From Polytrichum commune (Eukaryota; Streptophyta; Polytrichopsida; Polytrichales; Polytrichaceae), in assembly GCA_950295325.1 (NCBI GenBank), contig OX485803.1, forward strand, positions 49,057,554 through 49,121,553: 64,000 nucleotides of DNA. Reading direction: 5' to 3'. How positions within the stretch are numbered: the stretch's first letter is position 1; each line of letters opens with the position of its first letter. The translations under genes were made by a program, and so were the position numbers. The notes beneath the pieces were generated by a model. The model saw only the letters and a list, made by a program, of their open reading frames with translations. It was not told the origin of the DNA and ran no database searches. Below, in pieces: positions 10,738 to 21,741 of the stretch.

Positions 10738-12491
10738 ATAATAACAAACTTGATTTGGGAGCCCAGTCCCTGGTGAATAAAACCCAAGCCCAACCGCTCG
10801 AGTCTTTAGCAAGTACGTGCCAAGGATATCATGCCACATTCAGGAGGAGAGCCAAGAATGTGTATGGGTGGCCATTTAAGGCCAAAATGTCATTATTAAG
10901 AATATGACATTCAAATAATACGACACTTTCTTGCACAACCAAGATTGTCTTAAGAAAGAGGAAGATTAGATTATAAAACCCTACAGATGCACTGAGCAAA
11001 CAACATGTGGAGGATTTTGATTGCGACTTACTAAGTTATTTTACTGTACTTGAAATATGGGGGTTTTTATATATGAAGTGAAACCCTAAAAGATGCAAAC
11101 TGGTATGTGAGAATTGGATGGCACGATTTTGGTGAAAGTAGTGGATGTATTGAGATTTGGAGCTTATTTGTTTACATTATTAAACCTTGCAAACTGCAGA
11201 GTTACTATAGTGAAGACTGAGATTACTATAATATGAAACAAATGGCATGTGGAGAAATTTGACTGAAATTTGTGAAAGCTGCAAATGTCTCAAGATTTGG
11301 AGCTTAGAGTAGACAAACCCATTTTTGATAATCCCCCCACGCCAATGTTAATACATGGAGTTCGCTAAAGTTGTGAAGTTCCACACATGTAGTTGTCATT
11401 TTCTAGCGTGATGGAAAAAATCATGAAGAATCACACATGTAGCCATCACATTCAGCATGATGGAAAAATTAAGTTAAAAGGGCACAAAATGGGTTCCTTG
11501 AAAAGGGCACTAATTGTGCTCAGATTTCTCTCTCCCAATCATCGGAAATAGGTCGACCTATAATGTGAATATGGGTTGGGAGAGAATTTTGCCTTTGGAA
11601 ATTTATAATAATTTCAAAGCTTAGAAATAAATTGTGATTTTTCTTTGGGTCAAACATTGTGATATCAACTATTGAACTTGTGAGAAATCATCCCGATATC
11701 ACACATGTACTACACTTATGCGAAATTGCTTAAGTTGACAGAAATAGGTTTGTCTACTCTAATTACCATGTGAAACCCTTGCATACTACAAATTATTGTA
11801 GTGGACATTGACAATACCTATTTATACTTCATATATGGAGCTTAACATGCAAAAGTCTAAAGATTATCATGCAAACAAACGTAAAGGCATGTGGAGAAAT
11901 TCGAGAGTCAAATTGGCGAAAGTTGCAGTTGACCCCTTATAGGTTTGTGGATGTATCATCTCAAATAAGTATTTGCAGGCCCATAATAAAGCAATTGCTT
12001 TGGTGTAGGGAAATAAAGCTATCACATCACTAACTCAACCTAAAACAAGCAACATTCATATTAGCAACATTGGAGTCCTTTAAGAATTGTCTTCACAAGA
12101 GCTTAATTATCAAAAAAAAGATTGAAAATGTCATTGATAATCATCAATGTAAATTGAAAAATCCATTGTATTCTTTTTAATTTCAAATTTTTTTGGGAAT
12201 GTTGTAGTTAGCGAGCCATTGTCCAGTGATATAGATGTAGATATGTTTTTGTCAATATAAATTTTATAGAAAATGGACACTCTTGAAAATCATGGTAAGC
12301 CTCTAAAACATGTTGTTATGAGCAAAATGATATTCTATGTTGTTTCATGAAAATGTCTACAACACCTTACCCAAATCTAGGAATTTTGTTAAAGTCTTTT
12401 TCTTGTAAACAACACTCTAAGATCTATCCAATGAGATGAGGTTTGTAGAAACTGAAATCTCCAGCATAAATATTGTACTAATTTACACTAC
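10738..12491. other. Intergenic DNA
   Basis: AT-rich sequence without a recognisable gene. A pair of similar phrases (CACACATGTAG near 11388 and 11432, each followed by CAT...AGC.TGATGGAAAAA) suggests a short local duplication. The stretch ends with AGTGTTGG (12492-12499), the left target duplication of the giant hAT element. Confidence 0.5.
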
Positions 12492-12534
12492 AGTGTTGGC
12501 AGGGTTGTCTATTGTGTCGTGATGGAGGGTAATC

Positions 12535-12570
12535 CCGGCATAATGTCGTGCCGTCACGACATTATGCCGG
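12535..12570. repeat. Perfect 36-bp hairpin near the left end of the giant hAT
   Basis: The arms are CCGGCATAATGTCGTG and its exact reverse complement, separated by the loop CCGT. The hairpin starts 35 bp from the left terminus and contains the GTCGTG/CACGAC words that recur at both ends of the element. hAT transposases bind short subterminal repeats, so this is a plausible binding site. Confidence 0.85.
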
Positions 12571-12713
12571 ATGCTGTCTTTATCCTGACGGACTTGAATT
12601 TTACCGATTTTTTTGTGTAATTACATTAACCCAATTCGGACACGTAGGATTTACAATGTCCACGTGTGATGACATGTCAGCAAAGTAAAGGTAAAGTGGG
12701 GAAAAATTTACTA

Positions 12714-13010
12714 GAGCCCGTCCGCCCCCGTTCCCAACCCCCGTTCGCCCACGTTCCCCCCCGTCCGCTCCTGCTCCCCGCCCCGTCCCCGCCCCGTCCG
12801 CTCCCCCCCCCTCCGTCCGCTCCCCCCCTCTCCCGTCCACCCCCCCCCGTCCGCTCCCCACCCTCTCCCGTCCACTCCCCCCGTCCGTCCGCTCCCCCCG
12901 TCCGTCCGCTCCCCCCGTCCGTCCGCTCCCCCCGTCCGTCCGCTCCCCCCCCGTCCGTCCGCTCCCTTGTCCGCTCCCCGTCCGCTCCCCGTCCGCTCCC
13001 CCGTCCGATT
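12714..13010. repeat. CCGTCCGC minisatellite 1, upstream of the transposase
   Basis: About 300 bp of short, CpG-rich, pyrimidine-biased repeats built on CGTCCGCTCCCC, with variable C runs. It ends eight bases before the TATA box of the transposase gene. Long proline-rich or Gly/Arg-rich open frames across it on both strands are by-products of the repeat. Confidence 0.9.
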
Positions 13011-13017
13011 CGAATAC

Positions 13018-13023
13018 TATAAA
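13018..13023 (+). promoter_or_regulatory. TATA box of the hAT transposase gene
   Basis: TATAAA sits directly after minisatellite 1 and about 235 bp before the chosen start codon. Similar TATA boxes next to minisatellites precede two other gene units of the element. Confidence 0.6.
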
Positions 13024-13254
13024 TTGAGGGTTCAAGGTGCCATTTTTGCCTCCACTGACATAGTGTATCTCAAGTCTTTTGATTCTCCTTTGAGGAGTGA
13101 GGATTGAATGCGTGAGACCCGAATGCAGAGGATACTTTGTCCAATCTAGTGACTGTGAATTAGGGTTGCCCTTGTGGCACTCTTGAACAGGACCTAGTAT
13201 GCGATCAAAGTTACTTGCTCTAACTTGTTTGTATTTGCAGGTTTTGTTGAAGTC

Positions 13255-15189
13255 ATGCCACGCCGAAATGATGCATGGGATCATTGGTACGAGGATAAGG
13301 GGATGGTTCCCGGTAAATCACAAAGGCAGAATAAATGTAGGTTTTGCCCGTTCGTCATATCTTACCGAGGAAATAGAATGTTGGCCCACCTTGGTTATAG
13401 ACCTCCTGTAGGGGGTGCTTGTGATGTTTCCACATGTAGGATGGTTCCCCCGCATATTAGGGTCTTGTTTAAACATTGCGGAGGCATTGTGCCCTTACAT
13501 ATAGGCATTGTAAATGAGGACTCTCCGGTGCTAGATATTGTACCTCTGGAGCCTATTATAGCGGACTCCGTAATTAGTGAAACAGAGCCTTTGCTTATGT
13601 CCCAATCCACTCAACATTCTGATGTTGTGATATATGGCACACCTCCTCGTGAACTACGTCAACTCAACATAACGGAGGGGTTCAATGTGTCAACAAAACA
13701 ACTCCTTGATAAAGCATGGGCAACGGCTTTTTATGAAGCTAACATTCCTTTCAACATTGTGAGACATCCTGCATTTGTTCATGCTGTGCGTGAAACTGCC
13801 CGTCATCGAATGCCAGCCTACACACCACCATCGTACAATGCCATCCGTACGAAGTTGTTAACTGATAAAAAGGTTGACCTAGATAGGCAAGTGAAGGAGA
13901 AGCTGGGGAATTCCGTTGACAAATATGGCGTTACACTATGTTGCGATGGATGGGACAACGTGGAAAACCGACCTCTCCTAAACGTTCTTCAATGTGGCAC
14001 AAAGGGAGACGTTTTCTTGGGTACCATTGACACCACGGGAAATCACAAGGATCATGTCTACGTTGCTGCTCAAATTCAACCATTTGTGGAAAAAGTTGGT
14101 CGACATAATGTGGTCCAAGTTTGCACCGACAATGCCCCAGTTATGGCCTCCGCTGCTCGCGACTTGATTCAAGCAAATCCCGATCTATATTTTCAAGGAT
14201 GTGCTGCACATTGCCTGGATCTCCTCTTAGAAGATTGGGGGAAGGAGGAATGGGTGAAAAAGTTGGTAAAAAAAGCGCGCCATATTTGTGTATTTGTTAA
14301 AAACCATCATGCTTCTCAAGCTATATTCCGGAGGTTGTCACCAAATCTCTCACTCCGCCTACCTGTAGAGACCCGTTTTGCAACGAACTTCATCATGATA
14401 GAACGTCTTCTCCAAGTACGCAATGCTTTGGAAAGAATGGTGGTTGATGAGGATTGGCCTACTCTAATGCGTGATATGAGGAGGAGATCTCGCACCTCTT
14501 ACATGAAGGGCTCTACTGTGCGAAGCTTTATACGTTCTAATGGATTCTGGAACACGTGCGAATTTTTTTTGTATATGGTGATCCCGGTTGTTAAAGCTCT
14601 TCGTGTATTTGATGGCAAGGCGCCTGCAATGGGAATGGCTTGGAGGGTCATGCATGATTTACAAACCCATATTCGTGGATTCAGTAAACCTCCATTACAC
14701 TTAAGCCCTGAGCTTGCTGCAAATGCTATGCTAACGTTTCAAAATAGATGGAGGTTGATGTTGAATGATCTACATTGGGCTGGAGCGATGTTAAATCCGT
14801 TTCTACGTGGTTGGGCCCCACTCCATGAGGATGACAATTCGAGGACAATCCTAAATCGAGTTCTTCGCAGACTTGCTCAAGATGAGGACACTTATGTCCA
14901 AATCCTCCACCAGTACCAAGATTTCCTTGAAAATCGAGGGCCTTTTGCTGATTCTACTGACCCGAGCGTGCATGCCGCACCTCTCCATGAATGGTGGGAT
15001 GCAATGGGAGGTGGAGCTAAAGCCCTCCAAACAAATGCAAGACGTATCCTTGCACAAGTATGTTCCGCATCCGCATGTGAACACAATTGGAGCATGTACT
15101 CATATGTTCACAACAAGAGTCGCAATCGCTTGAAGCATAGTCGTGCTGAGGACCTCGTCTACATATATACCAATAGTAGGCTCATTTGA
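13255..15189 (+). CDS. hAT transposase (BED finger, RNase H-like core, dimerisation domain)
   Basis: This is the enzyme that would cut and rejoin the 15.9-kb element. The frame is open from 13225, but a good splice acceptor (TTTGTATTTGCAG) ends at 13240, so I place the start at ATG 13255 (MPRRNDAWDHWY). The protein has 644 residues: an N-terminal BED-type zinc finger (KCRFCPF ... RMLAHLGY), a DUF659-type core with CCDGWDN and QVCTDNAP giving the two Asp, a GCAAHCLDLLLEDW Cys/His motif, and a C-terminal hAT dimerisation region with the catalytic Glu in ACEHNWSMYSYVHNKSRNRL. All catalytic residues are visible and the frame runs nearly 2 kb unbroken. It stops where related proteins usually continue, and the continuation is found in another frame (see next entry). 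Confidence 0.93.
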   Translation: MPRRNDAWDHWYEDKGMVPGKSQRQNKCRFCPFVISYRGNRMLAHLGYRPPVGGACDVSTCRMVPPHIRVLFKHCGGIVPLHIGIVNEDSPVLDIVPLEPIIADSVISETEPLLMSQSTQHSDVVIYGTPPRELRQLNITEGFNVSTKQLLDKAWATAFYEANIPFNIVRHPAFVHAVRETARHRMPAYTPPSYNAIRTKLLTDKKVDLDRQVKEKLGNSVDKYGVTLCCDGWDNVENRPLLNVLQCGTKGDVFLGTIDTTGNHKDHVYVAAQIQPFVEKVGRHNVVQVCTDNAPVMASAARDLIQANPDLYFQGCAAHCLDLLLEDWGKEEWVKKLVKKARHICVFVKNHHASQAIFRRLSPNLSLRLPVETRFATNFIMIERLLQVRNALERMVVDEDWPTLMRDMRRRSRTSYMKGSTVRSFIRSNGFWNTCEFFLYMVIPVVKALRVFDGKAPAMGMAWRVMHDLQTHIRGFSKPPLHLSPELAANAMLTFQNRWRLMLNDLHWAGAMLNPFLRGWAPLHEDDNSRTILNRVLRRLAQDEDTYVQILHQYQDFLENRGPFADSTDPSVHAAPLHEWWDAMGGGAKALQTNARRILAQVCSASACEHNWSMYSYVHNKSRNRLKHSRAEDLVYIYTNSRLI

Positions 15190-16453
15190 CATCGGAGGGG
15201 CCCCAAGACCTGCGCAATGGTACGAATTGAATGAGGTCCATTCTGACGATGACCTTGAGGAAGAAGATGACAACGAAGATGACGTGGATCCAAATGATAG
15301 GGCCGGAAATGATGATGACAACAATGTTGATGACATCGACTTTGATTTGGATGACCTCGATTCCGAGAATCATGATTCAGAAGATGAGGATGGCAATGGT
15401 GGTGATGGAAACCTTGGGGTGTTTGATTTTGATGAACCGGATGTCCCCCAACATAACGACGGAATGCATGATGATCATGAGGGGTCTATTGGAGGACCGC
15501 CTTTTGAAACTCTCCACACTGGACAAGGGTTTCGCCCTGACCATAATGTTGCTATGGGGGCAAGTGAGAATGTAGGAATTGAAGTAGATTCCTTGCAACC
15601 TCGGAGCGATTCTCTTTCTTTTGGTGAAAGTGACAATGTACTACCCGCAAATGAGCCAACGCACGTTCAACAGGATCCACTTCCAGCCCGAGTACATTCT
15701 GAATCCATAGACGCCTTCCTCATATCCAACCATCGTGTAGAAGATCAAACGCCCAATGTTCCTGAAATACCTACAACTCGATTCCGTGCTCTTCAAAGAA
15801 CTGCATCCACCTCTATGGTGCAAGTGCATGCACAAGGTCAATGTCGTCCTCTCACTCGAACTATTGTCAATACTTCTAGATTGGGTGTTTCACGTGCAAC
15901 TACAGTGGGTGCTACTTTGGTTGCTATACACAATGTTTCAAGAAATGTTACTACTGAGGCGCCACGTCGTCAATCTGTTCGTCGACATGTTGTTGAGAAC
16001 ATACCAATTGCAATTCCGTCCGCATCAGTTTCACTTCCACACAGTCAATCCAATGGAACATGTGGCCTTGGAGTTGGAGGCGGAAGTACAACGGGGGATG
16101 TTTTTATAGATGGAAGTAGAGATGAAGTGCACTCAAGTCGTGGTACGGGTGGAGGGCGTCAGAGAACTACGAGAGGTGTCAAACGTACTAGGAAGAGGTA
16201 TCAGGGAAGATCGCTTCCGTTTACTGCTGAAGACTACAATGAAGATGAGGGTAGACCACATCTAGATGAAAATGGCATACAGGATGCAGAGGGCTCCCGG
16301 CCGACCAAGAAGATAATTTTCTCACAACGTGACCGAGAGTTGCATCTTCGGAGTGCGATTCCCCAAACGGATGATGATTGCAGCACAGACGAGTCTGAAG
16401 AGGACCCAAGATATGTCGAAGCAAATGATCCCACAGTACGGATTCGAACGTAA
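15190..16453 (+). CDS. Acidic/basic tail of the hAT transposase, in a shifted frame
   Basis: This frame is open from 15143 and so overlaps the transposase end by 47 nt. It has no ATG near its beginning, so it must be reached by splicing or a frame change, or a one-base difference has split a single gene. It begins GGAPRPAQWYELNEVHSD, runs into a strongly acidic stretch (DLEEEDDNEDDVDPND and onward), then a Ser/Thr-rich middle, and ends with a basic cluster (RQRTTRGVKRTRKRYQGR) that could be a nuclear signal, followed by another acidic tail. An acidic tail after the dimerisation domain is common in hAT proteins. No GT-AG pair of normal plant intron length is obvious at the junction. A separate protein is less likely. 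Confidence 0.6.
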
Positions 16454-17200
16454 TGGTTTTGCACAAATGCGGTATTTTGGTCATCCCACGTACTTCCATA
16501 ATTTATTACTTACGTCAAAATTGATACAAGTTACAACCTTAGGGCCTTCGGTAAGACATTTAGACCACAAAGCGAACGTTACCTTCGAAGTTGTATCATT
16601 TTATTATAGTAATAAAATTATTTATTGCATGTTTTTTAAAATTTTTAAAATACAATATGGTTGTCAACTTAGCATTGTAATTAATCTCCAACAACATGTT
16701 ATGCCTTTATTAAGTACTATTTTGTATTATTCTTACTGTGAATGGAGTTTTATGTTTATTTATTGAGCTTCTTAAAGAAATTGCTTTTATAAATATTGCA
16801 ATCCCCTATTGCTCGATTGTACATGCTTTGTTGGTGACATCTTTTTTTTGAGGACCTTTCTATCCGTTTTATATAATTATATCTTTATGTGGTATTCAAT
16901 ATTGACTATGTAGTCAATAGTACTTTTGGTTAGACTATCATATGAATTACTAATATTCAAGTAAGTTTTTAAAAGTTTCGAATAACATTAAAACATGTGG
17001 CATCCATATGCTATCTTTTACACGATCTTAGAAATGACGACTTGTGGGTAAATTCTCTTTATATTACATATTCTTTGAACGTGAAATATGTTCATTGTGT
17101 CCAAAGTCTTCCTCCGTTCCTATACAACTTTCTAAACATGGTACAAAAATGCCTAATCCGAATCTGAATCGAGGTCTATTCTAGCTGAAGTAGATCATCG
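16454..17200. other. Spacer between converging gene units of the giant hAT
   Basis: AT-rich spacer between the 3' ends of the transposase and RING units, which converge here. It probably contains both 3' untranslated regions and poly(A) sites. No gene is seen. Confidence 0.5.
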
Positions 17201-17551
17201 TCATGCTCGAGATGATTCCTCCGCTTCCATGCTTCGCGTTGTTCCACGGGTGAGGTATGGACGACTACCAGGAGACAATGGAACGGCGTTACGTGGTCTA
17301 GGCCCACCATTTAGCCATCTTAATACCGCATCATCCGCAACTCTATGCAAGAGTGCATCAATTGCAGCCAACTGCAGCCTGTTCTTGTGGTACCCCACCA
17401 CTAACTGTAATTCAAATCTCGGATCCCGTTCCGTAGGCATGTCATCTGCATCTTCTTCCAAATCATACTCCGATACTGATTCGAGACCTGCTGCATTGTA
17501 CCAACGAGGATGAATGCCTCTCTTTAATTGTCTGCTGGTTGTATCCCAATG
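17201..17551 (-). CDS. C-terminal part of the RING cargo gene, shifted frame
   Basis: The open stretch directly follows the RING frame but is offset by one base. It reads HWDTTSRQLKRGIHPRW, then an acidic run (YDLEEDADDMPTERD), an amphipathic region (RFELQLVVGYHKNRLQLAA) and a basic end. It has the look of a coding C-terminus rather than a chance frame. It is probably the continuation of the RING protein, split by a small indel or a very short intron. No independent start is evident. Confidence 0.45.
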   Translation of the reverse strand, partial: HWDTTSRQLKRGIHPRWYNAAGLESVSEYDLEEDADDMPTERDPRFELQLVVGYHKNRLQLAAIDALLHRVADDAVLRWLNGGPRPRNAVPLSPGSRPYLTRGTTRSMEAEESSRA

Positions 17552-17555
17552 TCAT

Positions 17556-18209
17556 TCAAGAGTTTGGTACAAAAATCTTTTCAAGCATTGATCGGGGGGG
17601 CTTGTTGGGATACAACTCATCTGCAACATACAAAATTTGACGTGCATTCCGTGTCCAGTCGCCATCTCTGTTCTCGTACCATAGCTCAACCTTGGCACAA
17701 TTGTATAACCAACTCCACTCAACATTCTCCCCATCAAACTCTTGAAGATCGAAGGGAAAGTCCCATGGCTTTAATACCCAGTTGTTAGACATGTAATCCC
17801 GAAGGCCAAATTGGAGGTACAAACGAGGGTGGAAGGGTGATCTGCAATGAGGACATTGGCGTTTCTTGATCATATTTCCTATTAGACATTGTGGATGGAA
17901 TTGGGCCCCACATGATCCAACTTGATAGCATCCTTCCGGGCCAAATGGAGATTGGCAAATCGCACACGCGGTTCCGTCGAAGACCATTGTATGTGGATTT
18001 GGCCATAACAACTCACCCCTCATGCGGAATGGATATTCATGCACTTGGGTCACATCCCAATGGTGATCTGGGTCGGTCACTTGACGCCAATCGATGCTCC
18101 CGTTTGGCAATGTCCACTCATTAGTTATATCCCACCTACTAGGGTACATATGTTCATCTTCTGGCCATGACGTGAGCATCATGTTCCACATTCTCAATTG
18201 CGGTTCCAT
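17556..18209 (-). CDS. RING-finger protein (ubiquitin ligase-like), hAT cargo
   Basis: Open frame of 217 codons. The centre carries a RING-type cysteine/histidine pattern: CAIC, then C at YQVGSC, GAQFHPQCLIG, and CPHCRSPF, so eight candidate zinc ligands are in order. Around it are Trp-rich segments (WPEDEHMYPSRWD, NNWVLKPWDFPF) that I do not recognise. RING fingers usually recruit ubiquitin-conjugating enzymes, which would make this an E3-like protein; that is inference from the motif alone. The frame starts inside the end of the preceding coiled-coil frame (16-nt overlap, ATG within the last codons), so the two are probably one gene now split by a frame change, or are joined by splicing. 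It runs opposite to the transposase. Confidence 0.7.
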   Translation of the reverse strand: MEPQLRMWNMMLTSWPEDEHMYPSRWDITNEWTLPNGSIDWRQVTDPDHHWDVTQVHEYPFRMRGELLWPNPHTMVFDGTACAICQSPFGPEGCYQVGSCGAQFHPQCLIGNMIKKRQCPHCRSPFHPRLYLQFGLRDYMSNNWVLKPWDFPFDLQEFDGENVEWSWLYNCAKVELWYENRDGDWTRNARQILYVADELYPNKPPRSMLEKIFVPNS

Positions 18210-19450
18210 TCTTTCTGGATGCTCTCAAACTCAGCTTCAAATTGACGAGCCTTGGCTATAGCAAGCAATGTGCTTGTCCTCATATTGTTGCGCTCCACAA
18301 TCGCATCCAACAGGAATTTCTTCAACCTTCCATTCTGCTCCTCCAGTCCGCCAATCTTGGCTTCGTGATCAACAACCACTTCATTGACCACTTGAAGTTG
18401 TTGTTGGATGTCTACCACCTCCTTTTGCAAAGCCTCTATCTTTCTTCGCATTACTTCATTCCTCATACATACTTCCAGAGCTTGTGACTTTGCAATCTTG
18501 GCCTCCTGTAAAGCTGCGTCACTCTCTGCTTCCAAAGACTGAAGGTTAAGTGGTGTACTACTTGAACTGCCAGCCTCCCCCATCGTAAGTGTTGCAACTC
18601 GATTTTCCAACTCGAAAATCATCGTTTTATACTCACGAATTTCCAACGCATGTTGCTTACGCAATTCCTCCATTCTGCTCTCCATCGGGTCCGCTCCAAG
18701 TTCACCAAGGTTTACCTCGTCTAGGACCTCGTTAACCACGTCGTTGACCTCGACATTTGTCTCCATGCCCTCATCCATATGCTCAAACGCCTCCTCGATG
18801 GCCATCTCCATGTCATTGGCTGGTCGTTTACGATTACGTGGTTTTTTTGGTTCCCGACCCTCTGGAATTGGGGCCCCAGGCTCATCCACTAGTCGAGGAT
18901 TCCTCCTGAACCACTCCGGAACGAGAGTGTATGGAATATCTGGAACTGTGCATTTAGTTAATGCAATTCCAATACCCCCAAATTTCTGATTATGCAGAGC
19001 AGCCAAACTTGACCAATCCACCCTAACTCGCAACACATGCTCCGCATACATCATACACGCCACCGACTTTGGAATTGCACTCTTGGGCCATCTATCCAAA
19101 TTGGAGATACTTCTGAGTATCATTAGGAATCTCCATTTTGCCTCCACGTCATCAAGCTGCATATAACTCGCACTGATGGCCTTGCAATGTCGTTCGTGAC
19201 AAGGTCTTGGCCACAACCGATCAAAGTGAGGGAAGCCCACGTACTGCATTGCAGTCTTCGCTGACCACGGTTGTGGTACATTCTCCCAACCTGCCCTGGC
19301 TTTTTGGGTGTTGTCATCATAAACATTCCACTCCAACCCAGCGGCCTTGCGTACATGTGATCTGTGACAACCTGATCCTCCACTTGCACTTGCCATGTCT
19401 CCAGATCCTCCACTTGCCATGTCTGGAAATCCTTCACTTGCCGTATCCAC
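18194..19450 (-). CDS. Coiled-coil protein, N-terminal part of the RING cargo gene
   Basis: Open frame of 418 codons starting at an ATG about 440 bp downstream of a TATA box (19886-19893, minus strand). The first 30 residues are Gly/Ser-rich. Residues about 35-200 form a compact Trp-rich domain (GLEWNVYDD, GWENVPQPW, KWRFLMILRSISNLDRW) that I do not recognise. It is followed by a basic NLS-like stretch (EPKKPRNRKRP) and a long coiled coil (about 255-418). It ends as the RING frame begins, suggesting a coiled coil followed by a RING in one protein, an arrangement seen in many E3 ligases. Nothing resembling a transposase is present. It is a good candidate accessory protein of the giant hAT. Confidence 0.75.
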   Translation of the reverse strand: MDTASEGFPDMASGGSGDMASASGGSGCHRSHVRKAAGLEWNVYDDNTQKARAGWENVPQPWSAKTAMQYVGFPHFDRLWPRPCHERHCKAISASYMQLDDVEAKWRFLMILRSISNLDRWPKSAIPKSVACMMYAEHVLRVRVDWSSLAALHNQKFGGIGIALTKCTVPDIPYTLVPEWFRRNPRLVDEPGAPIPEGREPKKPRNRKRPANDMEMAIEEAFEHMDEGMETNVEVNDVVNEVLDEVNLGELGADPMESRMEELRKQHALEIREYKTMIFELENRVATLTMGEAGSSSSTPLNLQSLEAESDAALQEAKIAKSQALEVCMRNEVMRRKIEALQKEVVDIQQQLQVVNEVVVDHEAKIGGLEEQNGRLKKFLLDAIVERNNMRTSTLLAIAKARQFEAEFESIQKEWNRN

Positions 19451-19885
19451 CCAAATTGTAGTTTCTAATTCTAATCTAGAACTCTAATTTTTAAATTACT
19501 AATTGCACTTCATAATAGTGCTACAAAACATCCAAGCATACACTTCAAAATAGCGTTGCTATGGAATTAGTTAAAAAATGTCGTTAAAAATTAAAGTTCA
19601 AAAATTCAGCACACCCTTCGAGCACCCCGCTACCAGCGCTCACGCAGAGGCCAGTTGACTGGGCGCGTCACAAGGAATATGCCAAAAAGGCAATATGCCA
19701 CGTCACAAGGGAACGGGTCCACGTGGATCACACCCACAAACAGGTCAGTAAAAAAAGTATAAGAGGATCCCAAAAAAGGGATCCTTAACTCCTCCAAGCA
19801 CCCCGCTACCCCGCATTTTGTAGTAGAGGAGGGTCGTCCGGGCGCCCACAAGGAGTGGAGTGGGGTATGTAAGTGGTCCCCTCCA

Positions 19886-19893
19886 CTTATATA
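19886..19893 (-). promoter_or_regulatory. TATA box of the coiled-coil/RING gene
   Basis: TATATAAG on the minus strand, ten bases from the edge of minisatellite 2. This is the same arrangement as for the transposase and the kinase, but mirrored. Confidence 0.65.
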
Positions 19894-19903
19894 CCCCTCC
19901 ATC

Positions 19904-20636
19904 CGCTCCCCGTTCCCATCCTGTTCGCACCCGTTCCCCACCCAGTCCGCACCCGTTCCCTACCGTCCGCGCCCGTTCCCCTCCCAGTCCGCACCCGTTC
20001 CCTCCCGTCCGCGCCCGTTCCCCTCCCAGTCCGCACCCGTTCCCGACCCCGTCCGCCCGCGTTCCCCTCCCAGTCCGCACCCGTTCCCTTCCGTCCGCCC
20101 CCTGCGTTCCCCCCCAGTCCGCACCCGTTCCCGCCCGTCCGCCCCCTGCGTTCCCCCCCAGTCCGCACCCGTTCCCGCCCGTCCGCGCCCGTTCCACTCC
20201 CAATCCGCACCCGTTCCCCTCCCCGTCCGCCCGCGTTTCCCTCCCATTCCGCACCCGTTCCCCTCCCAGTCCGCGCCCGTTCCCCTCCTGTCCGCACCCG
20301 TTCCCTCCCGTCCGCGCCCGTTCTCCTCCCAGTCCGCACCCGTTCCCTACCGTCCGCGCTCGTTCCCCCCCAGTCCGCACCCGTTCCCGACCCCGTGCGC
20401 ACCCGTTCCCTTACGTCCGCCCCCTCGTTCCCTACGTCCGCACCCGTTCCCGTACGTCCGCCCCCTCGTTCCCCTCCGTCCGCCCCATGTTCCCCTCCGT
20501 CCGTTCCCCTCAGTCCGCTCCCCTCCGTCCGCCCTATGCTCCCTTACGTCCGCTCCAACGTTCCCTCTCGTCCGCTCGATGTTCCCCTACGTCCGCTTTA
20601 GAGTTCCCATCCGTCCGCTCCCGCGTTCCCCTTGAA
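19904..20636. repeat. CCGTCCGC minisatellite 2 (about 730 bp)
   Basis: The longest of the four arrays. The unit is about 22-24 bp in its first two thirds (CAGTCCGCACCCGTTCCC and variants), turning into shorter CGTCCGC units distally. The pyrimidine-rich strand is the plus strand, as in the other three arrays, even though the adjacent gene is on the minus strand. Confidence 0.9.
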
Positions 20637-20650
20637 TCTGCACTTTTTAA

Positions 20651-20787
20651 CTTTTTTTGGAAGTTTGGACATAGTCTCGGTTTTTTGGCTCTCAAAAATT
20701 CATATGAAGTCCAAAAAATGAGTTCTTGGTATCCATGGATAGGTAATGAAGTCCTCTACATGAATATGCAATAATATTTCTACTGCA
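20651..20787 (+). repeat. Conserved 135-bp repeat beside the minisatellites, copy 1
   Basis: The sequence contains AGTTTGGACATAGTCTCGG, TTGGCTCTCAAAAATTCATA and TGGTATCCATGGATAGG, and ends near CAATAATATTTCTACTGC. It recurs at 24104-24257 and 27521-27690 in the same orientation with few differences. This copy follows minisatellite 2 and is followed by a short degenerate C-rich stretch. Confidence 0.9.
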
Positions 20788-21145
20788 CATTCCCGCGTCC
20801 CCCCATCCGCACCCCATTTAACTTAGGCCCTTCGCAAATAATATATGTGACACTAAATATCATAACCGGTGTACTTATTCACACAAAACTAATGAAGGAT
20901 CCCTCAAGCAACAAAGTAACCAATGTAGTATGATGACCAACAAATTATCACCCCATAGAAGTATGCAATAATTAGCGGTTGGTTGAAATTTTATAAAAAA
21001 TATATATCATAGAAGTGGTACAATATATTGTACAAGTAATAACTTTATTATTGCGACGACGGTATAAATGCCCTTTATAAATCACATACATGAACAAACC
21101 ATGCACGATTTAATATTCCACTTCATTCCGTCAACTTGATTTCTG
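20788..21145. other. Spacer inside the giant hAT
   Basis: AT-rich spacer between the conserved repeat and the 3' end of the small basic-protein gene. It begins with a short remnant of C-rich repeat (to about 20815). Nothing else is seen. Confidence 0.45.
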
Positions 21146-21700
21146 TCATGGCAACCTCGTAGATGCTTGTGGCTTCCGTCGAGGGTCCATTTTTGGGAGA
21201 GGATTCAGTCGAAGTAAATTAACATAGTTAATCGTTCGGTCTTTCATCCGTTCCTTCAATGGTAGCCGATGAGGCGATAATCCTCTCCTTTTCTTACGAA
21301 AAAACAAAGTCCTTGAAGATTCTCCCGCTACCTTGACATCTTCAATGTCGATTGAATTGTCATCCACATCCCCGGGCTTCACCCAAATATCCACGCTCAA
21401 ATCAACCACATCATTTGGATCTCCACCCACGCTTTTTGTTAGGTCCTTTTCCACTGCATTGATCTTGAATTTCGCCGCATATCATTGTTGGTCGTCCTCC
21501 GCCCTCAACTTCCATGCTTGTGTAGATTGTGAGAAGGGGGTCATGACATAGTCATCACGAAATCGATTTCTAGCACTTCTCTCATCTCTTTCACGCTCGG
21601 GTGATGGATTGAATGGAATATCGGGTTCACCTAAATTTTCTATCTCCTCATCACATCTTAGACCCTCAAACATGTCTCTCTTTTCTCCCATCCTATCCAT
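21146..21700 (-). CDS. Small charged protein with basic NLS-like motif, hAT cargo
   Basis: One reading frame of 185 codons, interrupted by a single in-frame TGA at 21480-21482. The first half is highly charged (PSPERERDERSARNRFRDD). The second half is acidic (DDNSIDIEDVKVAG) and then basic (FFRKKRRGLSPHR), which looks like a nuclear localisation signal. No domain is recognised. A TATA box (21742-21749, minus strand) lies about 45 bp upstream, so the leader would be very short unless translation starts at the second Met (MGEKRDMFEG). It could be a nuclear partner of the transposase, in the way some DNA transposons carry a second DNA-binding protein; that is speculation. The in-frame TGA means a pseudogene or a missed intron. 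Confidence 0.5.
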
Positions 21701-21741
21701 GATACTCTACCCTCGTTATATGTATGAGTCTAAATGCTCTA

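Noticed and set aside
12714-13010. Long proline-rich (plus) or Gly/Arg-rich (minus) open frames
   Set aside because: They are produced by the CCGTCCGC minisatellite in every frame; the same happens at 19904-20636, 24282-24600 and 27691-28104. No start context or domain supports genes.
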